Origin: Sipunculus nudus
Taxonomy: Eukaryota; Annelida; Sipuncula; Golfingiida; Sipunculidae
Assembly (NCBI GenBank): GCA_026874595.1
Contig: CM049309.1
Location: 27,965,033 to 28,029,032, forward strand
Length of the DNA stretch: 64,000 bases
Reading direction: 5' to 3'
Under the pieces are notes generated by a model. The model worked only from the letters and a program-made list of their open reading frames with translations. It made no database searches and was not told the origin of the DNA. Position 1 is the stretch's first letter. Every line of letters begins with the position of its first letter. The translations under genes were made by a program, and so were the position numbers. Shown here piece after piece: positions 1 to 11,470 of this stretch.

Positions 1-30
<30 letters not shown>
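1..30. repeat. (TA)n microsatellite
   Basis: The window opens inside a pure TA repeat. It abuts a family A fragment; several other family A copies in the window also carry a TA run. Confidence 0.95.
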
Positions 31-33
<3 letters not shown>

Positions 34-690
34 TAGAGATGATAAACACAAATCCTGTTCCCTTCTCCGAACCAAATCCGAATGTCAACCTCAGTAAACA
101 AGAACAAGATGAATCAGATATATTCATACTTTAATATTTTATATATTTTATATAACTATCAGTCCATAGGTACTTATGTACATGCCAGAAATAATGTCAA
201 TATTGTGTAATATGTAGACATAGTGGGCATCAAAATAATGTACCTTGTCAAGACTGAAGAGATATTGTGTCATACAGTCACAAATTCATAAATCCCCTCA
301 TCAGCATAGTAAATCATAACATCATATCTGTCAAATTGAAATCTTGCAGACTACCATACACTATAGATCCTTCAACAAATAGCCTTATCACTATTCTTCT
401 GCTGCTTATTACTGCTGTCATTGCATTCATACTTGCTCAAATATATTGCAATTTTCAACCCCGCCTTAATAGATTAAAAAATAAACAAAGTGCTATATTT
501 TACTCTATTAATCCATCAGTCAGGTTATTTCATTTATCATTTACTCACATATTATATTACATTTCTTTATAATAGCCCAACATGTCCATGATATTCATAA
601 GCTTTATCGACTCGATATAGTATCACAATGAAGAAACATTTATAGTCTAATCAGGATCAGCTGAGCACCGTAACCCATGGGTCCCTTGTT
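31..690 (+). mobile_element. Family A (Helentron-like) 3' fragment
   Basis: About 650 bp that match 57530-58158 closely, including the segment starting cccttctccgaacc and the run tcacaaattcataaatcccc. It ends at 659-690 with the family A terminus: CAGCTGAGC, then the near-palindrome around cccatggg, then TCCCTTGTT. The reading frame at 267-572 lies inside this repeat and recurs, mutated, at 18.9 and 57.7 kb, so I do not treat it as a gene. No transposase or Rep/helicase domain is visible. Confidence 0.75.
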
Positions 691-2405
691 AGCGAACCTG
701 TGAGCTAATGTGATGGTGTGGCATCGTCTGTCGTCCGTCATCCTGCGTCTGTACATTAACCCATACTATCTCGAAAACGACAGGAGCTAGCATCACAAAT
801 TTTATGCCAAAAATTAGCCGTTTAAAAAACTCTCATGGATTTTGCTTTTTTTTGGCTAACTGCATTTTTAGTGAACCTGTGACTTATGCGACGGTGCGGT
901 GTCGTTGCATCCTCTGTATGTTAACCATAGCCATCTCAAAAATGGCAGGAGCTAGCATCAACAAATTTTTTGGCAAATAATCAGTCATCTGAAAAACTGT
1001 AGGATTTTGTTAATTTTTTTTCTGACTGCATTTTCTTACATTTTATAGAGCAAAAGCTAAAAAACCTTTAAAAATCTTCTCCAACAAAATGGTCCAGCCA
1101 AATTGTTCAATATTTCACAGAAATAATCTCTTATACCTTTTCTCTCAAATATGTTTGAATGGTTTAAGTTTGGCAAATATTCGCCGAGTTACAGGAAGTT
1201 GAACTTAGTCATATGTCCAGAAAAGCATACTAAAATGACAAACTCAGAAACGGCCGGAGCTATCATCACCAAAATTTTATGCCAGTGTTGGTCACATGAG
1301 TCATATATGAAATTCAGGTATTGGTGGCACCACCTGCATTGACCTTTTTTTTACAGGGGTCATCGGTCAACTGTACATTAACCCATAATTTCTCAGGAAT
1401 AGCAGGAGCTAACATCCCAAGATTTTATGCAATAATCTGTCACATATCAAATGTTGTGGGATTCAGCTTATTTTTTTTGCTATCTGCATTTACTTAGATT
1501 TTATAGGGAAAAAGCTGTAAAACCTGTAAAAGTCTTCTTGTAAACGGTCCAGCATAATTGTTCAATATTTTACAGAAATGATCCCAGAGGCGAGCCCTCT
1601 AAAGTTTGTTCAAATGGTTTACATTTGATGAATTTTGGCGGTGTTACGCGAATTTGAACTTAGTCATTTGGCCAAGTAAGCATACTGACATAGCAATCTC
1701 AGAAATGACTGGAGCTAGCATCACCAAGTATCGTGCAAATGTTTGTCACATGACTCATATTTGAAGTTGCAGATTTTGTGGTGCCACCTACATTGACCTG
1801 TTTTTTATTCGCAAAAACCTCATTATTTTAGCCTCTTTCAGCTTAAAAATGTTTATGATGAATCTCAAGTTGAATCACCTAATTTTTACAAGAATTATCC
1901 AAGAACATGGTTCTTTCAATCATATAAGAATAGATTGAGTGTATTGAGTCGTGAAAAGCATAAGTTGGTCTTATGGCCATTATTAGTCTATTTCAAACTG
2001 AGGACTGCAATAGTGTTCTTCTACAAAATTGTTGCTTAAATTATAACTTCTGTAACATTGCACAAAAAATTATTCTAAGGTGGCCTTTGTTCAAGTTTAC
2101 TTGAATGATTTTTTGCAGAATTATTGGACCTTTAACAATGAAAGGACTCTATCTTTTATTATTCTAGATATTTTGATCAAATGAATATGTCAGTTAGAAA
2201 AAACAGCATTTTAGCCAAAGTCGTTCAGTATGTGTTAACAGATTTACCAACAGGCCAAGATTGTGTCTGTATCTTTAAATAGGTTGAGAAACTGCCAACT
2301 GTTTCGGATTTGGCAACAGGTCATTAGAGTTCATTCAGTGCAGCCAGATATATGTCAAGAGTTCAATCAGTGCAGACAGGCACAAGGCATGTGATCACCT
2401 CATGG
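690..2405 (+). mobile_element. Family B (Helentron-like) 5' portion
   Basis: Begins TTAGCGAACCTGTGAGC directly where the family A 3' end stops. A second 5'-type start (ttagtgaacctgtga) occurs at about 866, so the first ~180 bp is present twice. The rest matches B copies at 14.1-17.2, 33.6-34.3, 54.1 and 58.6-59.7 kb. It carries the palindrome-like ggtggcaccacct (about 1322) and gtggtgccacct (about 1778) that recur through the family. At about 2405 the B sequence stops and an unrelated tandem array begins, so the B 3' end is missing. Confidence 0.7.
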
Positions 2406-4062
2406 ATGAAAACATGATTTCAAGCACCGAAACAGTCAGACGGGGCACACATTGGATCCATTAGGCCTAGAAACCTCTTACCTGACATTAAGGATGATCC
2501 TTGGCATGTGTCCTTGGAAACCTGAAACTAGGTCACTGTGATCTATATTCTGCGACCTATAGGGAAAAGATGTCATATGAGCACCCTGAATGTCAGATGG
2601 GGACAAATCGTATCTGTGAGGCCTAGAATCTTCTAACACAATATCCTTGGAGTTTCTGGGCCAGTGTCTTTGAAAACCTGGAATTAGGTCATGATGACCT
2701 ATATTTTATGACCTTCGGGCCGAAAACAAGGTTTTTTAGCATCAGACATTCAGATGGGGCACAAATTGAATCGATAAGGCCTAGAATCCTCCAACGTTAC
2801 ATTAAGGAAGGTCCTAGGCTAATATTCTTGGAAATCTGAAATTGGGTCATGGTGACCTATATTTTGTGACCTACAGGCCAAAAACATGATTATGAGCACC
2901 CTGAATGTCAGATGGGGACAAATCGTATATGTGAGGCCTAGAATCTTCTCACTCAGTATCCTTGGAGTTTCTAGGCAAATCTCCTGGGAAACCTGAAATT
3001 AAGTTATGGTAACCTACATATTGTGACCTATGGGCCAAAAACATGATTGTGAGCACCCAGACAGATGGGGCACAAATAGTATCCATATACCTTGAATCCT
3101 CAAACATGACACTAAGGGAGGTCCTAGGCAAATTGCCCTAAGAAACCTTAAATTAGGTAACTGTGACCTTTATTCTGTGACCTACAGGCTGAAAACACAA
3201 TTTTGAGCACCCAGAAAGTCAAGCAGGGCACACATTTTATTTGTTAGGCCTATAATCTTCTAATGTAACATTCAGAGACGTCCTTTGCAAATGTCTGGAA
3301 AACTGAAATTAAGTCACCATGACCTATATTTTGCGACCTTTAGGAAAAGAAGTCATTTAAGCACCCAGACAGTCAGTCAGGGCACACATAGTATCTATTG
3401 GGCCTAGAATCTTCTAATGTAATATTCTTAGACATCCTTTGCCAATGTCCTTGGAAAACTTAAATAAGTTCACCATGACCTATATTTTGCCACCTATTAG
3501 AAAAGATGTCATATAAGCACCCAGACAATCAGACAGGGCACAAATTGTATCCATTAGGCCTAGAATCTTTTAACATAAAATTCAGGGAGGTCCTAGTCAT
3601 GTGTCCTTGGAAGCCTGAAATTAGGTCATGGTGACCTATATTGTGTGACCTGTGGGCTAGAAAATGCTTTTGTGCACCCAGACAGACAATTGCGGAACAA
3701 ATTGTATCCATTAGCCCTATAGACTCTTCTAACATCACATTCAGGGAAATCCTTGGGTTTTCTCTTTGGAAACCTAAAATTGGATCATGGTGACCTATAT
3801 TCTGCTAGCTATGGACCAGATTTTGAGCACCCAGACAGACAGAGTACATATTGTATCTGTTTTCCTTGGAACCCTCTATTGTGAAATCCCGGGGGTCCTG
3901 GGCAGGTCTCCTATGAATCCTGAAATTTTTATTTTCTGTCCATTTTTTTTCAACACTAACTTAGGCTATAGGCTATTCTTACAGACAATATTTAACATTA
4001 ATAAAAAAACATGAGCACCCAGCCAAAATTAGCTGAGTGTCATGGCCTGTGGGCCACTTGTT
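2395..4062 (+). repeat. ~156-bp tandem array (about ten units) ending in a family A-like 3' terminus
   Basis: Each unit contains gagcacccagacag-like sequence followed by a 'gggcacaaattg...ccattaggcctag' block and a 'ggtgacctatattttgtgacct' block. Unit anchors lie near 2413, 2579, 2737, 2892, 3052, 3204, 3359, 3515, 3671, 3824 and 4012, so the period is mostly 152-166 bp. After the last unit the sequence reads TTAGCTGAGTG, a hairpin-forming ggcctgtgggcc and acttgtta, a diverged version of the family A 3' end. The period and setting recall the core repeats of bivalve 'pearl' elements and the BIV160 satellite; I cannot compare sequences here. Confidence 0.8.
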
Positions 4063-4541
4063 AATTGAAAATGTGTAAAATCTGTTGGAAAAAAAAATAA
4101 TTGGATTAGAAAAATTAAGATCTGATCGAAACATATTCTTTCCTCAGAAGAATGGAACATAAAGTGATCACTTCTATCAGCCCATCACCTCTCCATTATC
4201 CTTAAATATATATTATTTATGAAATTTTTCCTATAAGCACTGTTGAAATAACTTTCATATGCTGTATGTGTATGGACTTGAGCTATTGCAGTCTGAAATT
4301 TGAAAGCATTTACTTATATATTCAGTTGAGTAATATTGCATATGTTAAACTTTAATCCGATCATTCCACCAACTCCCCCCCCCCCCCCCCCCCCCGGACC
4401 AGCACAACCAAGTCCTTCCATCTGTGGACTGGGGATATCAGTTATATTTTCAACTTTATACATTTTTATAAAATAGAAAAAAAAAACATATTTAATGATA
4501 TATATATATATATATTATATATATTATATATATTATATATA

Positions 4542-4595
<54 letters not shown>

Positions 4596-4750
4596 GTTGA
4601 ACAAATGCGAAAACTACTGAACTAGCGCTGTCAACAGTTAATCAAAAAGCCAACCAATGATCATGGTATTAATATTCATCTTATGGTCACAAATTGCTCA
4701 CATGCTTCAATTTTAACATAAGGAAATGCATGGTTTGGTCACAAAATATA
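4063..4750 (+). mobile_element. Family A internal fragment with C21 and TA tracts
   Basis: Matches 32336-32940 and 18213-18720 (for example cagaagaatggaacataaag, ctgtggactggggatatcag and cacaaattgctcacat). It holds a run of 21 C at 4375-4395 and an interrupted TA-rich run at about 4497-4590. No coding potential seen. Confidence 0.65.
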
Positions 4751-5560
4751 ATGAGGGCCCCGCTTGAAAAGTGGGTGCCCTATAGTAATCAACCTGTCCA
4801 TCTGTCTGTCTAGCTGTCTTGCCGTCCGTCTGTCCGTCCACAAATTCTTTTCCAGATGATAACTCCAGTTAGGATTGACGGATTGAGTTCAAACTTGAAA
4901 TATGTATTAACCATCAATTATGGAAGATCTCTATCAATTTTGGGGTCCAGAGGTCAAAGGCAAAAAAAGTCATTCACAGTTTGGTGTTTAATTTTAGGTC
5001 CCTCAATTATAACCATAATTGTTTGTTCCACCTTAACAGTAGGACAGGTCCTCATGTCAACAGTAACGAGGCATGATATATGGTCATAGTCAGCCGTTTT
5101 TCTGTAAATTATGCAGTAAAAACCAATACTGAACAACTAGTAAGGTTGCGCTCTCTTAGCAAATATGCATGCTAGAGGACACTCATTGTTAACACAATAA
5201 CACGTTAAAAGTATGTCATGTAAGGTCCCCAGACTCATGGCAGTGATGGAACTTTTGATGGGCTTCATCAGGTTTGAAGATGGGTGACCTTGATGGATTT
5301 TCAAGGTCACAGATGTGATAATGCTAAAATGATGTTAACCAAATAGATCGCAAATAATTTGACTGAACTTGCACCAGTAATGTTTGTTATAAAGTTCTAG
5401 GTCAAGTTCGAAGATGGATGACCTTGACAGAGGCGATAATTCTCTAATGATGTTAATGCAATAACTCGCAAAGAATTTGATGAACAAGCAAATTCATTTC
5501 TGCATAATAACTCCCCTAACATAGGATGGATAGGATAAAAACATGATGTATCACCCATGG
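4750..5560 (+). mobile_element. Family E repeat with 5' GC-rich hairpin
   Basis: Starts near 4753 with GGGCCCCGCTTGAAAAGTGG followed by gtgccctatag, which can fold into a hairpin. A GTCTGTCTG/GTCCGTCC-rich stretch follows at about 4797-4843, then two diverged segments each with 'aaggtcac/gaagatggatgaccttga' (about 5270 and 5405). The hairpin is related to those opening families C and F. No 3' terminus recognised. Small frames here are not convincing. Confidence 0.5.
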
Positions 5561-6398
5561 CCTAAGGGAGAAGCTTATTGATACTTGGGTCAGAAGGAAA
5601 AAAAAAAAGTAATACACAGTTTGGTGTTCAGTTGCTGGTGTCACCTTCAGCAGGCCAGAAATGGATGTATCTTTTCGAGTCACTCGTGTACAGCGGCATT
5701 ACATTTTCACAGCATATTTTGTCCAGACAATTTGAAGATTCCCCAGAAAAGGATACACTGGCCCAACGCACTACAGTGGCTCTCATTTAGACCATGTTTG
5801 GAGAAATCTTTCTCCACTTCCAACATCTCAAGGAATTTGGACCTATTATAGTGACCATCAACAAATTTACATGGATATTCATATGTAGCCATTCTACACA
5901 ACACAGCGCATCTGTAGACCCAAGCTCAAGAACAGCTGAATCTCATTTCAAGAGAATGACTATTTTATCACTACTAACCAGTAGCTGACTCTCTCTAATA
6001 CTACAAGGTTCATGTACAGACTCAAGCCTCACATATAATAAGGCCAATTCAACATACAAATACTGGAAAAATATTTGACACAGCCCAGCCAAGACTTAAA
6101 CCAAGAATAATTAGCACAGGTAATACACAAATACAGAAACTAAAAATGCATGCAGTTCTTTCATATCATTATGTTGTTAGGGCACAAGATATAATAAATA
6201 ACGGAAAAATAGAATTAGTTGCGAAATTTGGTACCTTCATTCTGGAGGGAAACAATGACAATAAATATGCCGTAACTCTGTTCCCAAAAGAAAAAATGTC
6301 AGTGCGCAGCTACAAATATTTGCTACCATATTCTTACAGCCAGGAAATTTATATGTATGGATGTAATCGATCAAAAACGCAAACTAAATATTTCACTA
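5560..6398. other. Mostly unassigned; weak minus-strand frame at 5707-5892
   Basis: 5580-5640 resembles the family E internal sequence at 4930-4990. On the minus strand a 62-codon frame can start at an ATG at 5892 (MATYEYPCKFVDGHYN...). Its composition is protein-like, but no splice context, family or homologue is recognised. On the plus strand 6146-6412 is also open (88 codons) and equally unrecognised. I see no RNA gene. Treat both frames as unproven. Confidence 0.3.
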
Positions 6399-7098
6399 AT
6401 GTGTCGGCGTAGTAAGAAAAGGGTGGCTAGAAAAACGGGTAGAAAACAGCCGAGAAAATCAGATTTCGTGTACGAATTTGAAGCTGCTCCCGATACCGAT
6501 GTTTCCATGATAACCTCGCCTATAAATAGAACTCTACAATCTCCCGAGTTAGATGACCCGGTTCCGTTTTCGAAACAAAAAACTAAACAGGGTATTGTTG
6601 ATAAAATTAAGACACAAGCTACCCCAGCCAAAACACCATTAAATAATGTTACAGTTAAAAAACACCGACCCAATTTTGAAAATTTCGGAACGGAAACGAG
6701 TGAGAATTAGACTTGATTTTGGCGAGAGTAATAGTAACAGTAAAGAAAAAAGTAAAGACGACAGTTCATCCTCGCTTCAAACTCCTAATTGTAGTCCAGT
6801 AGGGATGCCGGAAAGCATTATCGATACACAATCTTTTGAAATGAGTGCATCCTCCAAACCAAAGCAGACCACAAATAAAATAACCCAGGAAAATTGTGTG
6901 ACCTCTAACGAATGTAATCGCCCGCTAAGCGAAATTCGTAAAGTAATCCCCGAAGATAACACCAACAAAAACAAAAAAAAAAGAAATCGACTCTCGCTAA
7001 AACGAAATAAATTGCCGACATTAGAAACAACTTTTCAGTTTAAAAGAGAAAGGCAAATGAACCTTCTTGGTGAAACCCTCATGACGGACTTCGGATAA
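6399..7098 (+). pseudogene. Possible single-exon gene of unknown function, broken by one frameshift
   Basis: Two overlapping frames read as one hydrophilic protein of about 230 residues. The first, from an ATG at 6399, starts MCRRSKKRVARKTGRKQ (very basic, nuclear-signal-like) and runs to the stop at 6710. The second is open to 7098 and ends LLGETLMTDFG. Continuity appears to shift frame near 6690, between ..RPNFENFG and KRVRIRLDFGES. The sequence is rich in Ser, Asn, Lys and Asp, with low-complexity NSNSKEKSKDDSSSS and a second basic stretch NKKKRNRLSLKRNK. An AATAAA lies at 7104-7109, just after the stop. No domain is recognised. It is not repeated elsewhere in the window, unlike most of its surroundings. 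It could be a retrocopy, a decayed gene, or an intact gene with a one-base assembly error. Confidence 0.4.
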
Positions 7099-7394
7099 GG
7101 AATAATAAATTTTTATTTGGTTTGGCTACGCTTTTGCTTCTTTGGTTTTATAGTAGTAAAAGTTTTCTTGTCTTAAGTAGTGGTAGAGAGTAGTTGTATA
7201 CAGTAGGAGAATTTATTACTGAGTTGAATTTATATCACTTTCGAGATAGGGAAGGGTTTTCTAGAAATTTCAGTTTCTTAAAATAATATTACCAAAAATA
7301 AAAAAAAATTAATTAAGCTGATGATTTTAAAAGGAAAAGGATATATAAAATCGGTGGGGTTATTCGATTTATAGACACTGCTAAATTTGTTAAA

Positions 7395-7595
7395 AACAAA
7401 TTTTCGAGGGGAATTTCGACCTTTCCGTTAATTGTTACGTAGTTAGTTGCATTTAGTAGAACTCGTAGTGGTAGAGATAGTTAAAAAAAAATAAAAAAAT
7501 AAAATTCGAGGGGAATTTTGACCTTTCCGTTTTAATGTAATTATTTGCATTTAGTAGAGCTCGTAGTGGTAGAGATAAGAAAAAAAAAAGAAAGA
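7395..7595. repeat. ~102-bp tandem duplication
   Basis: ttcgaggggaatttcgacc at about 7403 recurs at about 7505, and both are followed by ttgcatttagtagarctcgt and agtggtagagata. Two diverged units separated by A-rich spacers, just downstream of the candidate gene. Confidence 0.8.
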
Positions 7596-7599
7596 AAAA

Positions 7600-9650
7600 A
7601 GGTCATTCTGTCAACTGCCTCAACGTGGCACTGACCGGGCAATAGGCATTGATGTAACTTTCACACAGATATATCAATGTCTGGCAAAAGTTTGACATTT
7701 ATTACGGGAAAAAATAAATAAATAAACATAAATAATAATACTTAATATTATAATTTTTTATTTTAAGTTTATTATAATATATAAATATATATATTTATAT
7801 ATCAATATCGTATAAAAAAAAAACATATCAATTACATATCAATATATTATCATCATTTTATTTAATATCGTTAATATCGGAAAATGAAATTTATACATTC
7901 CAGTTTCCAGTACTTTATTTGATACTTATATATTAACCCTTTCCGTAATTAAATTTATTTAAACAAAAAAAAACAAAAAACAAGTTAACAGGAAGCTTAT
8001 TCTTTGGCTTGCATGGTAATCACAGAACTATAGTCGGAATTCTATAAAGTAGTGCCGTGCGTTTTCGGACCTAACTCCCTTCGGACCTCATAGTTGCTTG
8101 TATCAGGTTCTGTTATAAAACTAATTATTTAATATCTATAACAGACTGCTTAAAAAAGAAAGCCGTTTTACTCTGTTACAGTTTATTTTCAAACATTTAC
8201 TGAATAATTTTTGCCAAGCTAAATGTTTTGTTGATGTTTTATTGATTTGTTGTTGATTTTTTTTTCTGTTGGCGCGATTCACAATATGTATATAAAAAGT
8301 ATTAAAGTTTGTGCCGTCTGATTTTTTTAAATAAATTTCAGAACATTAATTCTTCGAACATTGTACATAGAAGTATAAAAATACCGAGGAAATATCAAAT
8401 CGTTAATTCTGCAAAAACAGAAACAATTTTATTTTATATGAACGTTAGATGTTACAATCGGCATCGTATCTATTTACACATGTATTGTGTATTTATTTCT
8501 GTCAAGGTTTTGTTTATGTTTGATTTTGTCCAATACATCTGATGAATCATTATCAAACAATTCATTGTGAGTTATTATGCATATTATGCTGTCTATTTTG
8601 GCAACATTTTAAAACTTAAATGGAAAAGGGTTTCATTTTACAGCATGAACATATCGGGGGAAAAATCACATTTTGAATTTGTAAAATGTGCATTCTGATC
8701 ATGAAATATGAAATATATTTTGGAATCAATTAAATATTACATAATAGATTTTTGAGTCTATGAGATACATAATCCTGATGAAATTTTTTATCAATGGAAC
8801 ATAAAAAGGTTGGCCAATTTATACATGAAACATAAAACATTTTATCGAAACAACCTTTAGAAACATTTCCAGGACGTCGTGTTTTTGTCAAATTTTAATT
8901 CCATTTATCATTTTCTTTAATCAATTATTACTATGTTGTTTTACAAAATGGAAAAAAAATATGACCACAAAATATTATTTTAAGAAAACAGCATCATGAA
9001 TGTTTCACAACAGATTGAATTATAAAAAATATGTCATCTGGAAGATATTGAAAATGCTTGACACGCATGCTGACGATTTGAGGACCAGTGTATGGCCGTG
9101 GCTTCCGAGTTTTACACATTTGGTCTACTACCCGGCACTTCCGAGTGACTTCCGAGATGGCTTCCGAGCACAGAATTTCAGATCATTGAATTATTAACTA
9201 TGATTCTTCACAGAATGATAGAACAGACCCTATTGTATCGATAAAATCGATATAGTATTGATGAAATGGCATTTTGTATATGCTTTATGGTTTTGTTTCT
9301 GAAAAATCCTTGGCTTCCGACTTCCGAGTTTTACACACAGCCTCATTTGTCGGCAATGTAGGTCAATGAAGGCAGACCAAGTCGCACCATAACATATCCA
9401 ACAAAGCTGATAGGCTAAATGTTCAGAAAGATCTCAGCCAGGAACCATGTGCAATGAATGAGAAAAGCGGCAGAGAAGGGAAAGAAGCGACGAAACAAAA
9501 ATGTCTGATCTGGCAATATTTTATTTTAACCGTCTCTGAAATACTCTCGTCAAAGTGACGACTGCAAGTAATTTTCATTTCGTCACGGCGGTAATTCTGT
9601 CGTCAATGACGATCGTGATGAGCGGCAGCGGGAACACGGAATTTTTTAAA
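7600..9650. other. AT-rich stretch with no supported gene
   Basis: I see no gene, RNA or complete repeat. There is a short clustered motif cttccgag(tt/ca) around 9100-9170 and again at 9310-9330. 9500-9640 is a slightly more GC-rich patch with repeated gtcg/cgtca words. Frames at 8309-8542 and 9000-9197 lack any supporting feature. Confidence 0.5.
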
Positions 9651-10087
9651 TTTTAACTTAGAATTCTGATATTTTAACTTATATTTCATATTTGTTTATT
9701 GCAAATTTATAAAACTTGTTACTATTAATGGAAAAAGAGGATATGCTAAAAAATAGGCTTTTATATAAACTTAAATGCATTATTCTTTTGAAAGTGAAAT
9801 AAAGGCACAAGTCCCTTCTGTCCACTTGCCTGGCCATCTGTAAATTTTTCATATGCATCACAGTATCTCAAAACTTTTACTGTTTTTCCTCATGACAGTC
9901 TTGTCAGAGTATTAGTTTTGCAATCATACATTAAGAACTTTACTATAGCCAAGTAGAAGGGACTCTTTCCTCTGAGCTTCTCATGTGCTTATATTTATGA
10001 GAAACATTACAATAGAATATTTTGCATATTTTGCATTGGCAATATTTCAAACTTCAGCTGAGCGCCGTGACCCATGGGTCCCTTGTT
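9650..10087 (+). mobile_element. Family A 3' fragment
   Basis: Matches 57120-57510 (ggatatgctaaaaaatagg, aaacttaaatgcattattc, tctgtccacttgcctg). It closes at 10055-10087 with CAGCTGAGC, then the perfect palindrome GACCCATGGGTC, then CCTTGTTT. Confidence 0.75.
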
Positions 10088-10930
10088 TAAAAAAATAATT
10101 GGTTTATTATAAGAAGTTTAAGAAAAAGAAATGGAAAAGGAATATAATAGTTATATAATGAGTAACAGGGAATCACCTTCATTTACTGATGATTTATGGA
10201 TCTTCCATGGAGGGCTGAAAATGTATTTTAAATGTCACCATGCGATGATGAAATTTCTTTGTTAGGGTGTGGCACTGTAAGTTTTTCTCAGCTTTTCGAC
10301 TCCTCTCGATCTTTTGGATCCTCAGTGCGGGTAGGTGGCGGCCTCTCTTGGCTCCTGGAGGCTTGGCTTGTCTGCATGTGGCCTCACGTCTGTCAGCTCA
10401 GCAAAATTCAATAGTCTAAAGAGACAACCGGGGCGGTGATCCCAGATCAGCTCAACCGTGTCTGTCTAGTGACTCAAAAAACTAGATCTAGCTAGCCACC
10501 ATCGGGTAATTTTCATTTCAACCATAAAAATAAAAAATAAATAATTAAATAAAATTGTTGTTTACTATTAGGGATTATATGAAGCAGGTTAATGATAGAC
10601 AAGGATGCAGTTGATTATATTAATTTAATCTAAATTTCCAGGTCTTTTCCAGGTGTTTAATTTGTTGGTTTATATTATACAAAATATTAAAATTATTAAA
10701 ACAAAATTGTCAGAAATTTAAAATATTAATTAGGCCTACCCTGACAAGTGCTCATTAAAGATGTAAATATGTTTGACCAATGACATTAAGACATGAATCA
10801 GCTGTTACATGATACTGACTAAATAATCAAAATTTATGTTACTGATTCCTTTATTTCAGTTTATAAAATTAAACATTCCCAACAGTTTCCTCTTTGTATA
10901 ATATATTGAGTGTTTTGGTCCTTGGATTAT
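10088..10930. other. Unassigned stretch
   Basis: Nothing recognised. 10250-10500 is more GC-rich than its surroundings and has frames open on the plus strand (10232-10414), but without any motif. The remainder is AT-rich. Confidence 0.4.
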
Positions 10931-10935
10931 TTTTA

Positions 10936-11470
10936 TGCCCCGCCACAAAGTGGCCGGGGCATATAGTTTTACCCATGTCTGTCATTCCGTCTTTCCATCC
11001 TGCGGAACATAGAAAATTTCATGAAGAATAGAAATTTTCATGATAAATGCTAATCTACGGACTTTTTCCCAATACTTGCAGATATGGGCCTAATTTTTGG
11101 TATGTGGGCATATAACGGCCACTTACAGATCGAGTCCGCTTTTGTCCCGGTTGACCGACTTTAACCCGTATGACAACTCCTGAAGTTAGAAAATTTCATG
11201 AAAAATAGAAATTTTCATGATAAATGCACATGTACAGACTTTTTATCGCAATGCTTGCAGATATTGGCCAATTTTTTTGGTGTGTGGCAGCAAATTGACC
11301 ACTTACAGATGGAGTGTGTGCTTAGTCCGGGTTGACCTACTTTTGACCGTATATCGGCTCCTGAACATAGAAAATTTCATGAAAAATAGAAATTTTCATG
11401 ATGAATGCACTTGTACAGACTTTTTTTCGTAATGCTTGCAGATATTGGCCTAACTTTTGGTGTGTGGTGC
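10936..11470 (+). mobile_element. Family C (Helitron-like) 5' part with ~180-bp tandem units
   Basis: Opens with a GC-rich hairpin at 10936-10960 (GCCCCGCCAC, AAA, GTGGCCGGGGC), then atatagttttaccc and a cattccgtctttccatcc stretch. Three tandem units follow, anchored on gaaaatttcatgaa at about 11011, 11188 and 11369. A second copy lies at 35914-36352. This copy stops at 11470, where a different repeat starting ccgtaaaaactcgcatataa begins. Confidence 0.7.

Noticed and set aside
267-572. 101-codon plus-strand frame, with shorter relatives at 18898 and 57739
   Set aside because: It recurs with mutations and frame loss in each family A copy, shows no domain, and reads as part of the repeat.
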